This document shows positions 1 through 7,602 of a DNA stretch of 64,000 bases, in pieces (within the stretch, counting starts at the first letter, position 1; every line of letters starts with the position of its first letter). Below the pieces are notes generated by a model. It saw only the letters and a list, made by a program, of their open reading frames with translations, searched no databases and had not been told where the DNA came from. This DNA comes from Porphyromonas catoniae ATCC 51270. GTDB taxonomy: Bacteria > Bacteroidota > Bacteroidia > Bacteroidales > Porphyromonadaceae. The DNA lies in contig NZ_JDFF01000024.1 of assembly GCF_000565015.1 (NCBI RefSeq), positions 124,001-188,000 on the forward strand. Reading direction: 5' to 3'. Position numbers and translations under genes: made by a program.

Positions 1-47
1 AAGTTCGACTTGTGCGTATTAAGTTCCTCTCTGAGCTAGCTAACTAA
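1..47 (+). CDS. 3' end of an upstream CDS (uncertain)
   Basis: Reading from base 3 gives 14 codons (ending SELAN) and then a TAA at 45-47, 33 bases before the SurA-like start. The peptide composition is plausible for the end of a protein and the spacing fits an operon, but 14 residues are too few to assign a family. The other two frames also close within 40 bases, so this choice is weak. Confidence 0.25.
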   Translation, partial: VRLVRIKFLSELAN

Positions 48-80
48 CCTACTCTTTGACCCAACAAGACAATACAAGAG

Positions 81-1478
81 ATGAGATATAAGACAGCCCT
101 GATCCTACTTAGCCTATTCTCCGCAGGTAGTGTACTCGCCACTCAGCCTAAGAAGGATGAGCCACAGAAGAAAAATGTAGCCGACGAGGTGGTTTGGATG
201 GTAGGTGACGAACCTATACTCCTTTCGGATATAGAGTACCAGAAGCTAGTTCTACGTAGCGAAGGGCATAATATCGAGGGGGACTTAGACTGCGTCATCC
301 CAGAGAGGATAGCCATACAGAAGCTTTTCTTGAACCAAGCTAAGATTGATAGCGTTGAAGCCAATGAGACCCAAGTCAATCGCATGGTGGAGATGTGGAT
401 TCAGAATGCCATCTCTCAGCTTGGCTCCAAGGAAAAGCTTGAGGAATACTTCAATAAAAAGCTATCTCAGATACGGGAGGAGCAGGCTGCACAGATGCGT
501 AATGAGGAGATTGTACGTGCCATGCAGCAAAAGATAGCCCAAGGGGTACAAGTCTCTCCCTCTGAGATTAGTTCCTTTTACAAGGGAATACCACAGGATA
601 GTCTTCCCTTCATTCCCAAAACCATCGAGGTCCAAATCATTGCCCTTCAGCCTCAGATACCTCTGACCGAGATAGACCGCGTCAAGGGGATCCTCCGAGG
701 TTACGCTGATGACATCAATGAGGGGAAGCGCGAATTCTCCACTATTGCTCGCCTTTACTCTGAGGACAAGCGTACGGCTCTTCAGGGCGGGGAATACGGG
801 TTCGTGGGGAAGGTATCGCTTGACCCGACCTTTGCCGCAGCGGTGTTTAATCTCTCGGATAAGGCACGAGTCTCTCCCATTATCAAAACTGATGAGGGCT
901 ACCACATTGCTCAGCTCATTGAGAAGCGGGGTGACTTAGTCAACTTCCGCCATATCCTTGTTCGTCCTGTCGTGGATGAGGCAGCGATAGCGTCAGCGAC
1001 TCATCGTATCGACTCCATAGCTAAGCTGATTAGTGAGGATCGACTTACTTTCGAGCAGGCTGCAGAGCTCTACTCAGAGGATAAGGATACCTTCAACAAT
1101 GGAGGGCTGATGATCAACACCTCTAACGAGAGTGATTTCTCTGGTTCATCAAACTTCCGCTACGAAGACCTTCCTCAGGATGTGGCGAAGGTTGCCTATG
1201 AGCTGAAGGTGGGGGAAGTCTCTAAGCCTTTCACAATGCGTACAGCGAAGGGTCTTGAGCAAGTTGCCATTATTCGTCTGAAGGATGTGCATAACGAACA
1301 CATGGCGAACATGAATACTGACTTCCGTACGATTAAGGAGCTGGCTCTATCGAAGAAGCGGAGTAAGATCATTGATGAGTGGATACGCAAGAAGCAAAAG
1401 GAAACCCATATCCACATAAACGATAGCTATCGCAATTGTGCCTTTCAGTATCCAGGCTGGGTACACGAAGAAGAGTAG
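81..1478 (+). CDS. surA: SurA-like periplasmic peptidylprolyl isomerase/chaperone
   Basis: Predicted periplasmic folding factor for outer-membrane proteins. Residues 1-20 are a signal peptide ending SVLA. A SurA-type N-terminal helical domain follows to about residue 175. Two parvulin (PPIC) repeats lie at about 180-283 (GGEYGFVG, then SPIIKTDEGYHIAQL) and 287-400 (FRHILVRP, NNGGLM, SKPFTMRTAKG). The 465-residue length and two-domain layout match SurA rather than single-domain PpiC or membrane-anchored PpiD. The stop codon lies inside a hairpin that may terminate the transcript. The next rightward gene is also envelope-related (LptA/OstA-like). Whether both parvulin domains are catalytic cannot be judged from sequence alone. 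Confidence 0.85.
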   Translation: MRYKTALILLSLFSAGSVLATQPKKDEPQKKNVADEVVWMVGDEPILLSDIEYQKLVLRSEGHNIEGDLDCVIPERIAIQKLFLNQAKIDSVEANETQVNRMVEMWIQNAISQLGSKEKLEEYFNKKLSQIREEQAAQMRNEEIVRAMQQKIAQGVQVSPSEISSFYKGIPQDSLPFIPKTIEVQIIALQPQIPLTEIDRVKGILRGYADDINEGKREFSTIARLYSEDKRTALQGGEYGFVGKVSLDPTFAAAVFNLSDKARVSPIIKTDEGYHIAQLIEKRGDLVNFRHILVRPVVDEAAIASATHRIDSIAKLISEDRLTFEQAAELYSEDKDTFNNGGLMINTSNESDFSGSSNFRYEDLPQDVAKVAYELKVGEVSKPFTMRTAKGLEQVAIIRLKDVHNEHMANMNTDFRTIKELALSKKRSKIIDEWIRKKQKETHIHINDSYRNCAFQYPGWVHEEE

Positions 1479-1498
1479 GGGATAGACCCTTACTCTTC
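1470..1498 (+). terminator. Possible terminator of the surA transcript
   Basis: GAAGAGTAGGG at 1470-1480 pairs with CCC-T-TACTCTTC at 1487-1498 (one bulged T). It is followed by the T-rich CCTTATTTTCCCC. The left arm overlaps the stop codon. Confidence 0.45.
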
Positions 1499-1717
1499 TC
1501 CCTTATTTTCCCCTTTCCAACTCCTGTTCCTTGCTGCTTTTCTCTAGATAGGTTCTCGGGACATGCTTTTTCCCTTTTCCTAGAAGCCGAGGTATAGGCG
1601 ATGAAAGAGGCTTCAGATTAGTAGCAGGTAAGAGGTCAAATTTCTTCTCAAAGATGGTTTCGGCTAGCGAAATGGGTGTTTAACCATTACTTGTCAGAAT
1701 ACTTCTTTGTGGATTAT

Positions 1718-1832
1718 AAGGAGTAGCCTAAATAGGTTATGAGGAAAACCCTTCTGAGGTTATGGGGATACCTCTGATGAGGTTGCGAGGGAAACCCTCA
1801 CGAGGTGACGAGGGTACCTCCCACAGGGTAGA
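1718..1832. repeat. Palindrome array A: five units, 23-bp period
   Basis: Units start at 1718, 1741, 1764, 1787 and 1810, exactly 23 bp apart. The best core is GAGGGAAACCCTC (1787-1799); the others are degenerate forms such as GGGGATACCTC and GAGGGTACCTC, joined by a GAGGTT-like linker. The array fills part of the 411-bp gap between surA and the LptA-like gene and ends 57 bp before that gene. No CDS, RNA gene or clear TAnnTTTG promoter was seen in the rest of the gap. Confidence 0.75.
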
Positions 1833-1889
1833 GAAATAGCCCTTAGAATAGAGTAGGCGGGAGCCTCATTTTGGAAGAATAGAAACTTG

Positions 1890-3935
1890 ATGGGTCAAAT
1901 CACAGAGCATCATACCGAGCCTACACGCTCACTGCAGCTGATTATAGCATTTTTAGCTATTGTCGTCATTGGCATTAGCTATCTGACCTCTAGTGCTTCT
2001 TTCCGGCCATCATCTCCATCGTTAATGAGAGGCATCTCCCAGGATAGCCTCCCTCAACGCAGTGGCACAAGCCGAGTTCAGGGGAAGGCTCCAGCCAAGA
2101 TTTATATCGAGCATGCCGATCTACTTAGTTATGATGCTTCCCTCATGCCAGGAGTGCAGAAGCTAAAGGGAAATATCATTCTGAAGCATGGCAATGCTAC
2201 GATGACTTGTGACAGTGCTTATCTGAATGAAGAGGCTCAGACCTTTGAGGCCTTCGGTGAGGTGCATATGGTACAGGCTGATACGGTGAATATGTATTCT
2301 CGCTACCTGTTTTACGATGGTGTCACGAAGCTGGCGCGCCTCAGGCATAACGTCCACTTAGCGAATAAGACGACAGACCTCTATACTGATAGCCTTGACT
2401 ACGATCGCATAGCAGACATAGCCTATTACTTCGAGGGAGGCTCCGTATCTGACGCCAAGAATACGCTGACCTCAGACTATGGACAGTTCCTCCCTGCCAC
2501 CAATGATGCTGAGTTTCGCTACAATGTAAAGCTCGTCGGGGAGAAAACGACCCTTACTACCGAGCACCTCTTCTACAACACACATACCCAGATCGGTAGC
2601 TACGAGGGAGAGACCCTTATTGAATCAGACTCGGGGCAGATCATCTCCCAACGAGGAGTTTACGATGTGGGTAAAGACATAGGCATCCTACTTGATCGGT
2701 CTTCTGTCTTCTCTGGGAGCAAGACTCTTACGGGTGACTCCATCTACTATGACGGAGGGGCAAAGTTTGGGGAAGCCTTTGGTCGCATGGAGCTTGAGGA
2801 TACAGCTCAGGGGGCAATCCTCTTTGGCGACTATGGATTTTTCGATGATAAGAGGAACTACGCATTCGCTACATCTCGGGCATATGCTGAGGATTATTCA
2901 CAGAAGGATACCCTTTATGTCTCGGCTGATACGCTAGAGCTCATCAGTGTGCCTATACGGGATCGAATTAAGCTGGACAGCCTGCTCTCTGATACCACCT
3001 CGGGGAAGAAACCCGATACACTCCAGCGTTATCTCCGTGGTTACCATCACGTCAGGATTTTCCGACGAGATGCCCAAGCCATAGCAGACTCTATGAGCTA
3101 TATTTCCTCCGACTCCACCCTCTCCCTCTACGGACATCCCTATATGTGGAGTGAGGCACGACAACTGTCGGGTGATACTACATTCTTCTACTTCCGCTAT
3201 GGAAAGCTCGACTATGTCGATGTGCTGGGAAACACGCTAGCTGTGGAGCATATTGATAGCGTAGACTACTACAATCAAATGCGAGGTGATAAGCTACGTG
3301 CCTATGTCGCAGATAGCACACTACGTCAAATCAATGTCGATGGCAATGTCGAGACCATTCTCTACATGAAGGAGGAGAAATCCAACGACTACACGGGGAT
3401 GAACCGCATGACCAGTTCCACAATGTACGTCACGCTGGACTCAGGTATCGTGAAGAAGAGTAGCTGGAAAGGCCCTGTCTCAGGTAAGCTCTATCCCCTA
3501 AGCATGGCCTCGTCTGCTGAACTCAATCGTCTCAAGGAATTTGTGTGGGCTTCCGACCGACGCCCTATGAATAAAGAGGCGGTGATTTATGGCATGGACT
3601 CCCTAAGCCAGGCAAAGACTCTACCGCCACCTCTATCAGACCTGCGCAAGTTTAGTGGTGCACAGGCTGCCCTTACAGCCTATGCACCTTTTGATCGTGC
3701 TGCTGAGCAGGATTCACTTCGTGCAGACTCTATTCAAAAGGCTCGTAAACCTCTAACAGAAACGGAATACCGAGCGCGCTATCAATATGTCCTCCAACCA
3801 AAGAAGGAGGAGGGCCCCACTTCACCACCACCGCTTATCAATACGTCATGGGTATACAAAGCTTTTTCAAACAAAGAAGACCAAGACAGTTCGAGCACAA
3901 GCTCATCTATTGGGATCCTAGAAAGGAAGAACTAG
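1890..3935 (+). CDS. LptA/OstA-like organic solvent tolerance family protein
   Basis: A long (681 aa) protein of the OstA/LptA beta-jellyroll type, expected to take part in lipopolysaccharide transport across the periplasm. One N-terminal hydrophobic segment (about residues 14-35) acts as signal or anchor. The body shows repeated strands of the type 'x-G-N-V-x-x-x-x-x-x-x-x-x-x-x-D-x-L-x-Y', for example KLKGNIILKHGNATMTCDSA and GSYEGETLIESDSGQI. The ATG at 1890 is preferred over an in-frame TTG at 1887. It is much longer than E. coli LptA (about 185 aa) but typical of the large Bacteroidetes form. Its 3' end overlaps the next gene by 88 bases. Confidence 0.8.
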   Translation: MGQITEHHTEPTRSLQLIIAFLAIVVIGISYLTSSASFRPSSPSLMRGISQDSLPQRSGTSRVQGKAPAKIYIEHADLLSYDASLMPGVQKLKGNIILKHGNATMTCDSAYLNEEAQTFEAFGEVHMVQADTVNMYSRYLFYDGVTKLARLRHNVHLANKTTDLYTDSLDYDRIADIAYYFEGGSVSDAKNTLTSDYGQFLPATNDAEFRYNVKLVGEKTTLTTEHLFYNTHTQIGSYEGETLIESDSGQIISQRGVYDVGKDIGILLDRSSVFSGSKTLTGDSIYYDGGAKFGEAFGRMELEDTAQGAILFGDYGFFDDKRNYAFATSRAYAEDYSQKDTLYVSADTLELISVPIRDRIKLDSLLSDTTSGKKPDTLQRYLRGYHHVRIFRRDAQAIADSMSYISSDSTLSLYGHPYMWSEARQLSGDTTFFYFRYGKLDYVDVLGNTLAVEHIDSVDYYNQMRGDKLRAYVADSTLRQINVDGNVETILYMKEEKSNDYTGMNRMTSSTMYVTLDSGIVKKSSWKGPVSGKLYPLSMASSAELNRLKEFVWASDRRPMNKEAVIYGMDSLSQAKTLPPPLSDLRKFSGAQAALTAYAPFDRAAEQDSLRADSIQKARKPLTETEYRARYQYVLQPKKEEGPTSPPPLINTSWVYKAFSNKEDQDSSSTSSSIGILERKN

Positions 3936-4219
3936 AGAAGCGTATAGCACGCGTTCGAGAGGAGATGATTGCCTCGGGGGAGCTATCTCCTGAGGAAGCT
4001 GATGAGGCAGCAGAAGCGATGCGTCGGGAGGAGATGCCTCAAGACGTAGGGTACAACCCGACCTCAAGCCTGCGTGGAACCTTCATTCACTCCACCGAGC
4101 ATTTACAGAGACAGCGTCGCCGAGGGATTACAGCCCAAGATCGTGACCGTAAGAGTGTACGCTTGATGCTGGCTCTCTTGGCTCTTGGCTTTGCTTTCTG
4201 GTACTTCTTTATCCGATGA
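3848..4219 (+). CDS. Small conserved C-tail-anchored membrane protein
   Basis: 123 residues: a basic N-terminus with RPRQFEHKLIYWDPRKEELE, a charged helical stretch (about 20-60), a polar middle and one C-terminal transmembrane segment (about 105-121). The N-terminal pattern (F...PR.F.H..IY.D.RKE.L) resembles small Bacteroidales proteins of unknown function found near mutL, from memory. The first 88 bases are read in a second frame inside the end of the LptA-like gene. The match begins at the first residues, so this long overlap seems real rather than a mis-chosen start. Its TGA overlaps the mutL ATG (ATGA), implying translational coupling. Function unknown. Confidence 0.75.
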   Translation: MGIQSFFKQRRPRQFEHKLIYWDPRKEELEKRIARVREEMIASGELSPEEADEAAEAMRREEMPQDVGYNPTSSLRGTFIHSTEHLQRQRRRGITAQDRDRKSVRLMLALLALGFAFWYFFIR

Positions 4220-6135
4220 GTGACGTCATTCGCCTTCTACCTGAGTCCATTGCCAACCAGATAGCTGCAGGAGAAGTTGTCCCCGCACCAGCCTACATTG
4301 TCAAGGAGCTTTTAGAGAATTCCATCGATGCAGGAGCCTCAGAGGTACAGGTCGAGATCCTCGGTGCTGGTAGGGAGGCTGTGCAGGTAACGGACAATGG
4401 GAAGGGGATGTCCCCCACTGATGCTCGTATGGCATTTGAGCGACATGCTACCTCGAAGCTTCGGGAGATAGAGGACTTAGACCGCCTCTCCACTATGGGG
4501 TTTCGTGGTGAAGCACTTGCCGCGATTGCTTCGGTGTGTCAAGTAGAGCTCCGTACCCGCATCGCAGAGCTAGAGGTGGGCACAGAGCTGAGGATAGAGG
4601 GGGCGAGGGTAAAGTCAAGCGTCCCTGTTGCCTGCCCCGTAGGTACGACCCTGCGTGCAATGAATATCTTCTATAACACACCTGGTAGGCGTAAGCATAT
4701 CGAGGCCCGTAAGGAGTCCACAGAGCTTGGGGATATTTGGAAGGAGTTTGCTAAGGTAGCTCTGGCTAACCCAGAGGTGAGCTTTGCTCTACGTGGTACG
4801 GGGAAGTATGACAAGTCTCTTCCTGCTAGTTCGCTCAAGGAGCGAATTATCGGTATCGGAGGAAGCAAGCTCTCCAAGGCTCTGATTCCTGTAAACTATG
4901 AGAGTAGCTTCTGCTCTATCCGAGGCTTCATTGGCACGCCTACGACTGCATTGAAGAGCGGTGCACAGCAGTACTTTTTCGTTAATAACCGCTTCATACG
5001 TCACCCCTATTTCCATAAGGCGGTGATGCTAGCCTATGAGAAGTTTATCCCCGTCGGCACCCAACCACATTACTTCTTATACTTCACGATACCTGCGGAG
5101 AATATTGACGTTAATATCCACCCACAGAAGACGGACGTACGCTTCCTAGATGGAGAGACGATATTTCAGGTTATTGTCAGCCTTCTTCGGGAGGCATTCA
5201 GCTCTCATGCCCTTGCCCCTACGATTGATTTCGACCAGGAAGCCAGTATAGAGATCCCAGCTTACCAAGGTCGAAGGGACGTGGTACTAGACCTAGATGA
5301 GCAGTACCGCCTAGAGGGTGGAGAGGCTAATCTTGCGCAAGGGGTACCTTCGCTCTCACCCTCTGGTGTATCGGGTATTCGGCGTACACTCTCGGGGCGT
5401 AGTTTCCGCCCCAAAGAGCCACAGCCTAATTGGGACGACCTCGGGGAGCATTTCGACACGATGAGCTTTAGCCCAAGGGAGGAAGAGCAACTCTTTGATT
5501 TACCTGCCCCTGAGGAGAAGGCTTTGCAAGGGGTACGTCTCTCTACGGGGAAGCCTCTGCAGTCGCCCCCGCTCTTCACTGCAAGCTCTCTCCTGTTTCA
5601 GGGGAGATATGTGGTGACTACCCTCGGTGAATCGCTTGCCCTAGTGGATATACGTCGGGCACAGCTACGTATTATCTATGATGGATATCTAACGGGCATT
5701 ACTTCACATGCATATAGCTCAGAGCAACCCCTCTTCCCCGAGGTACTGGAGTTTACCCCCTCCGAGCTCCCCACGGCCATTGAGGTGATGGCAGAGCTCT
5801 CTAAGCTCGGCTTCGATTTTGGAGATCTTGGGGATGGTCATTTCTCAGTTGCCGAGGCACCCTCACTCCTTGCACGAGAGGCGATTAACTTTGTTCGGCT
5901 CATTGTCGCCGATAGCTTAGACACACATCGTTCGGGGGAAGAGTATGTGCGTAGCTTCTTAGCTGAAGCCGCAGCTGAAGCAGAGGTATTGCAGATGCCT
6001 CTACCAAGGACAAGCGAAGAGGTGTCTGATCTCCTCTCTGAGCTAACCTCTAGTTCGGACGCCTACTTTACTCCCTCGGGCAAGAGCATCATTGCTCTAC
6101 TTCCAGAATCAATGATTGGGAGTTTCTTTAGCTAG
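4216..6135 (+). CDS. mutL: DNA mismatch repair protein MutL
   Basis: GHKL ATPase of mismatch repair that couples MutS to strand removal. N-terminal motifs are canonical: IANQIAAGEVV, the helix with ELLENSIDAGA, DNGKGM and TMGFRGEALAAIA, then the MutL transducer domain with NIHPQKTDVRF. 639 residues, a normal length. The C-terminal dimerisation/endonuclease domain is present, but its metal-site motifs look lost: VDIRRAQL near residue 478 where DQHA..E is expected, no ACR-like motif near 583, and TPSGKS near 618 where CPHGRP is expected. The start overlaps the previous stop as ATGA. A strong terminator follows at 6223. Confidence 0.96.
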   Translation: MSDVIRLLPESIANQIAAGEVVPAPAYIVKELLENSIDAGASEVQVEILGAGREAVQVTDNGKGMSPTDARMAFERHATSKLREIEDLDRLSTMGFRGEALAAIASVCQVELRTRIAELEVGTELRIEGARVKSSVPVACPVGTTLRAMNIFYNTPGRRKHIEARKESTELGDIWKEFAKVALANPEVSFALRGTGKYDKSLPASSLKERIIGIGGSKLSKALIPVNYESSFCSIRGFIGTPTTALKSGAQQYFFVNNRFIRHPYFHKAVMLAYEKFIPVGTQPHYFLYFTIPAENIDVNIHPQKTDVRFLDGETIFQVIVSLLREAFSSHALAPTIDFDQEASIEIPAYQGRRDVVLDLDEQYRLEGGEANLAQGVPSLSPSGVSGIRRTLSGRSFRPKEPQPNWDDLGEHFDTMSFSPREEEQLFDLPAPEEKALQGVRLSTGKPLQSPPLFTASSLLFQGRYVVTTLGESLALVDIRRAQLRIIYDGYLTGITSHAYSSEQPLFPEVLEFTPSELPTAIEVMAELSKLGFDFGDLGDGHFSVAEAPSLLAREAINFVRLIVADSLDTHRSGEEYVRSFLAEAAAEAEVLQMPLPRTSEEVSDLLSELTSSSDAYFTPSGKSIIALLPESMIGSFFS

Positions 6136-6222
6136 AGGGCTTAGGTGTATTAGATAACTAGGGACAGGCTTCTTACGGCATCTAGGGTATAGAGCCCCTG
6201 ATGGGTCTACGGACAAAATACG

Positions 6223-6263
6223 GCGACGAGCAGCTAGGTAATCCCAGTTGCTCGTCGCTTTTT
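6223..6263 (+). terminator. Rho-independent terminator after mutL
   Basis: A perfect 10-bp stem, GCGACGAGCA at 6223-6232 with TGCTCGTCGC at 6249-6258, is followed at once by TTTTTCTT. The 234-bp gap to the convergent membrane-protein gene holds no palindrome array. Confidence 0.85.
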
Positions 6264-6369
6264 CTTATGCTAGCTCTGCTGGTTTTGCCCTCTGACTGTC
6301 TTTAATCGTCCAGTGAGACTCGGGACCTCAGCACTATTTAGCCAATAGTAGTAGCCTCTTTAAGGGGTG

Positions 6370-6834
6370 TTAGTTTAGTCCTGTCTCAAACTCCCCGTTG
6401 ATGAAGATGCTACGCTTCCTTCCCTTTTTGTGGATGCGAAGAATAGGCTTGGATTCGTGCGCAAGATAACATAGGCTAACCCCACGCTTTCTTACCCAGA
6501 AGTACCCAAGGTAACCAAAGAAGCCACCTGAGCCAAAGAGGCGTAGGGTGATACGCCCTTTCATCGTACCGTCTTCCTCGATTTCGTAGTCTTCGTAAGA
6601 GTAGAATTTCTCGAAAGCTAGCAGACGAAGGCATAGTCCATCCGGACGCCATTCGTAGTAGACAGGCTTCCAAAGGACGGTGATGCTGGTCAGGAGAATG
6701 ATTGCGAGTATGAAGAGATACATTTCGATACCCAGACCTTCGTAGATGAAGTAAATCAATATCCCTACTAGGGTCACATAGGCGATGCCTGTGGAGACCC
6801 AAACAAGAGGAGATAGTCGATAGTAATGTCGCAT
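6370..6834 (-). CDS. Small membrane protein with a bacterial PH-like domain
   Basis: 154 residues with two adjacent transmembrane helices (about 10-31 and 37-57). A C-terminal soluble part contains YYEWRPDGLCLRL, a GSGGFFGYLGYF loop and a final basic strand (KKGRKRSIFING). The layout of two helices followed by a glycine-rich beta domain resembles the bacterial PH-domain membrane family; this is inference from pattern, not a confirmed match. It is a single gene, convergent with mutL and divergent from the first HU-like gene, whose upstream array B lies between them. Function unknown. Confidence 0.75.
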   Translation of the reverse strand: MRHYYRLSPLVWVSTGIAYVTLVGILIYFIYEGLGIEMYLFILAIILLTSITVLWKPVYYEWRPDGLCLRLLAFEKFYSYEDYEIEEDGTMKGRITLRLFGSGGFFGYLGYFWVRKRGVSLCYLAHESKPILRIHKKGRKRSIFINGEFETGLN

Positions 6835-6952
6835 TGCTTTATATGATTAGATGAATGATTTATATGCTCCCAAAGGTAGTTTTTTTCAATCATATATTTT
6901 AAGTATCCCCACTTATTTGGGGGGCTTGTTTCCTCTTCTTGTGTATATTTTC

Positions 6953-6960
6953 TACTTTTG
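6953..6960 (+). promoter_or_regulatory. Putative -7 promoter element of the first HU-like gene
   Basis: TACTTTTG matches TAnnTTTG. Transcription would start near 6967, immediately before array B, placing the array in the 5' untranslated region. No convincing -33 TTTG at the usual spacing. Confidence 0.5.
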
Positions 6961-6970
6961 CAATTGAAAT

Positions 6971-7031
6971 CACCTATGATAGGTGATGACCTTCACCTAT
7001 CATAGGTGGCATTCATCGCCTATCATAGGTG
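6971..7031. repeat. Palindrome array B: three units, 23-bp period
   Basis: Three 15-bp palindromes, CACCTATGATAGGTG (6971-6985), CACCTATCATAGGTG (6994-7008) and CGCCTATCATAGGTG (7017-7031), separated by 8-bp spacers. The array begins 11 bp after the -7 element and ends 98 bp before the HU-like start. Confidence 0.92.
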
Positions 7032-7129
7032 ATTGTGGAGTTTACGGTAGAAACTAAACGATACTTCACTAGCGGAGCAGGTAAAGGCTCCGCTGGTGGT
7101 GTGTCCCTTATCAAGAAAGCAATAGCCCT

Positions 7130-7513
7130 ATGATGACATTTGAAATTAAGAGCAAGGTAACCAAGCAAGGCCGTCGAGCAGGCAAGACCCTCTACTATGC
7201 CTATCCGATGAAGCGACAGAAGCTGAGCATAAAGGACGTGGAGCAACGCATTAGCGAGAGCTGTTCACTCTCTGCTGCAGATGTTCGGGCGGCTTTGGTT
7301 GCCTTCGGAGAGATTGTTTGCGACTGCTTCCAGGAGGGGATAGGCGTAGATCTTGGGGAGATGGGTACCCTTATGCCCTTCACCCAAGGACGGCTCATGG
7401 ATACCCCAGAGGAGGTGACGGTGGAGACCCTCCAGCCTGCAAAAGTAATGGTACACCCTAAGAAGAATATCCAGACGGCACTGGGGAAGATCCGCTACCG
7501 CATCAAGCGATAA
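7130..7513 (+). CDS. HU/IHF-family DNA-binding protein (paralogue 1)
   Basis: 127 residues. The Bacteroidetes HU-like pattern is present: a basic N-terminus (SKVTKQGRRAGKTLYYAYP), the helical dimerisation part (SIKDVEQRISESCSLSAADVRAALVAFGEIV), and the beta segment with GVDLGEMGTLMPF. It ends in a basic tail, HPKKNIQTALGKIRYRIKR. Longer than classical HU (about 90 aa) and without the glycine-rich tail of the two other paralogues here. Two adjacent ATG codons (7130 and 7133) are both possible starts. It probably bends or coats DNA. The upstream region contains array B between promoter and start, so autoregulation is possible but unproven. Confidence 0.85.
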   Translation: MMTFEIKSKVTKQGRRAGKTLYYAYPMKRQKLSIKDVEQRISESCSLSAADVRAALVAFGEIVCDCFQEGIGVDLGEMGTLMPFTQGRLMDTPEEVTVETLQPAKVMVHPKKNIQTALGKIRYRIKR

Positions 7514-7542
7514 CTGAATAGCACTGTCCTCACTCCCCGATA

Positions 7543-7550
7543 TACTTTTG
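7543..7550 (+). promoter_or_regulatory. Putative -7 element of the export operon
   Basis: TACTTTTG matches TAnnTTTG and lies 52 bp before the tolC-like ATG. No clear -33 element. Confidence 0.45.
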
Positions 7551-7602
7551 CTCTGATAGATCGGAGCACCATCACTTTAGACAAAGAAACGTAAGACATA
7601 GT

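Noticed and set aside
462-905. 147-residue antisense open frame in surA
   Set aside because: Entirely inside a well-supported gene on the opposite strand, with no family pattern; the many similar antisense frames were left out for the same reason.
6971-7031. Transposon ends or attachment site at array B
   Set aside because: No transposase, integrase or target duplication nearby; the triple palindrome fits the array family better.
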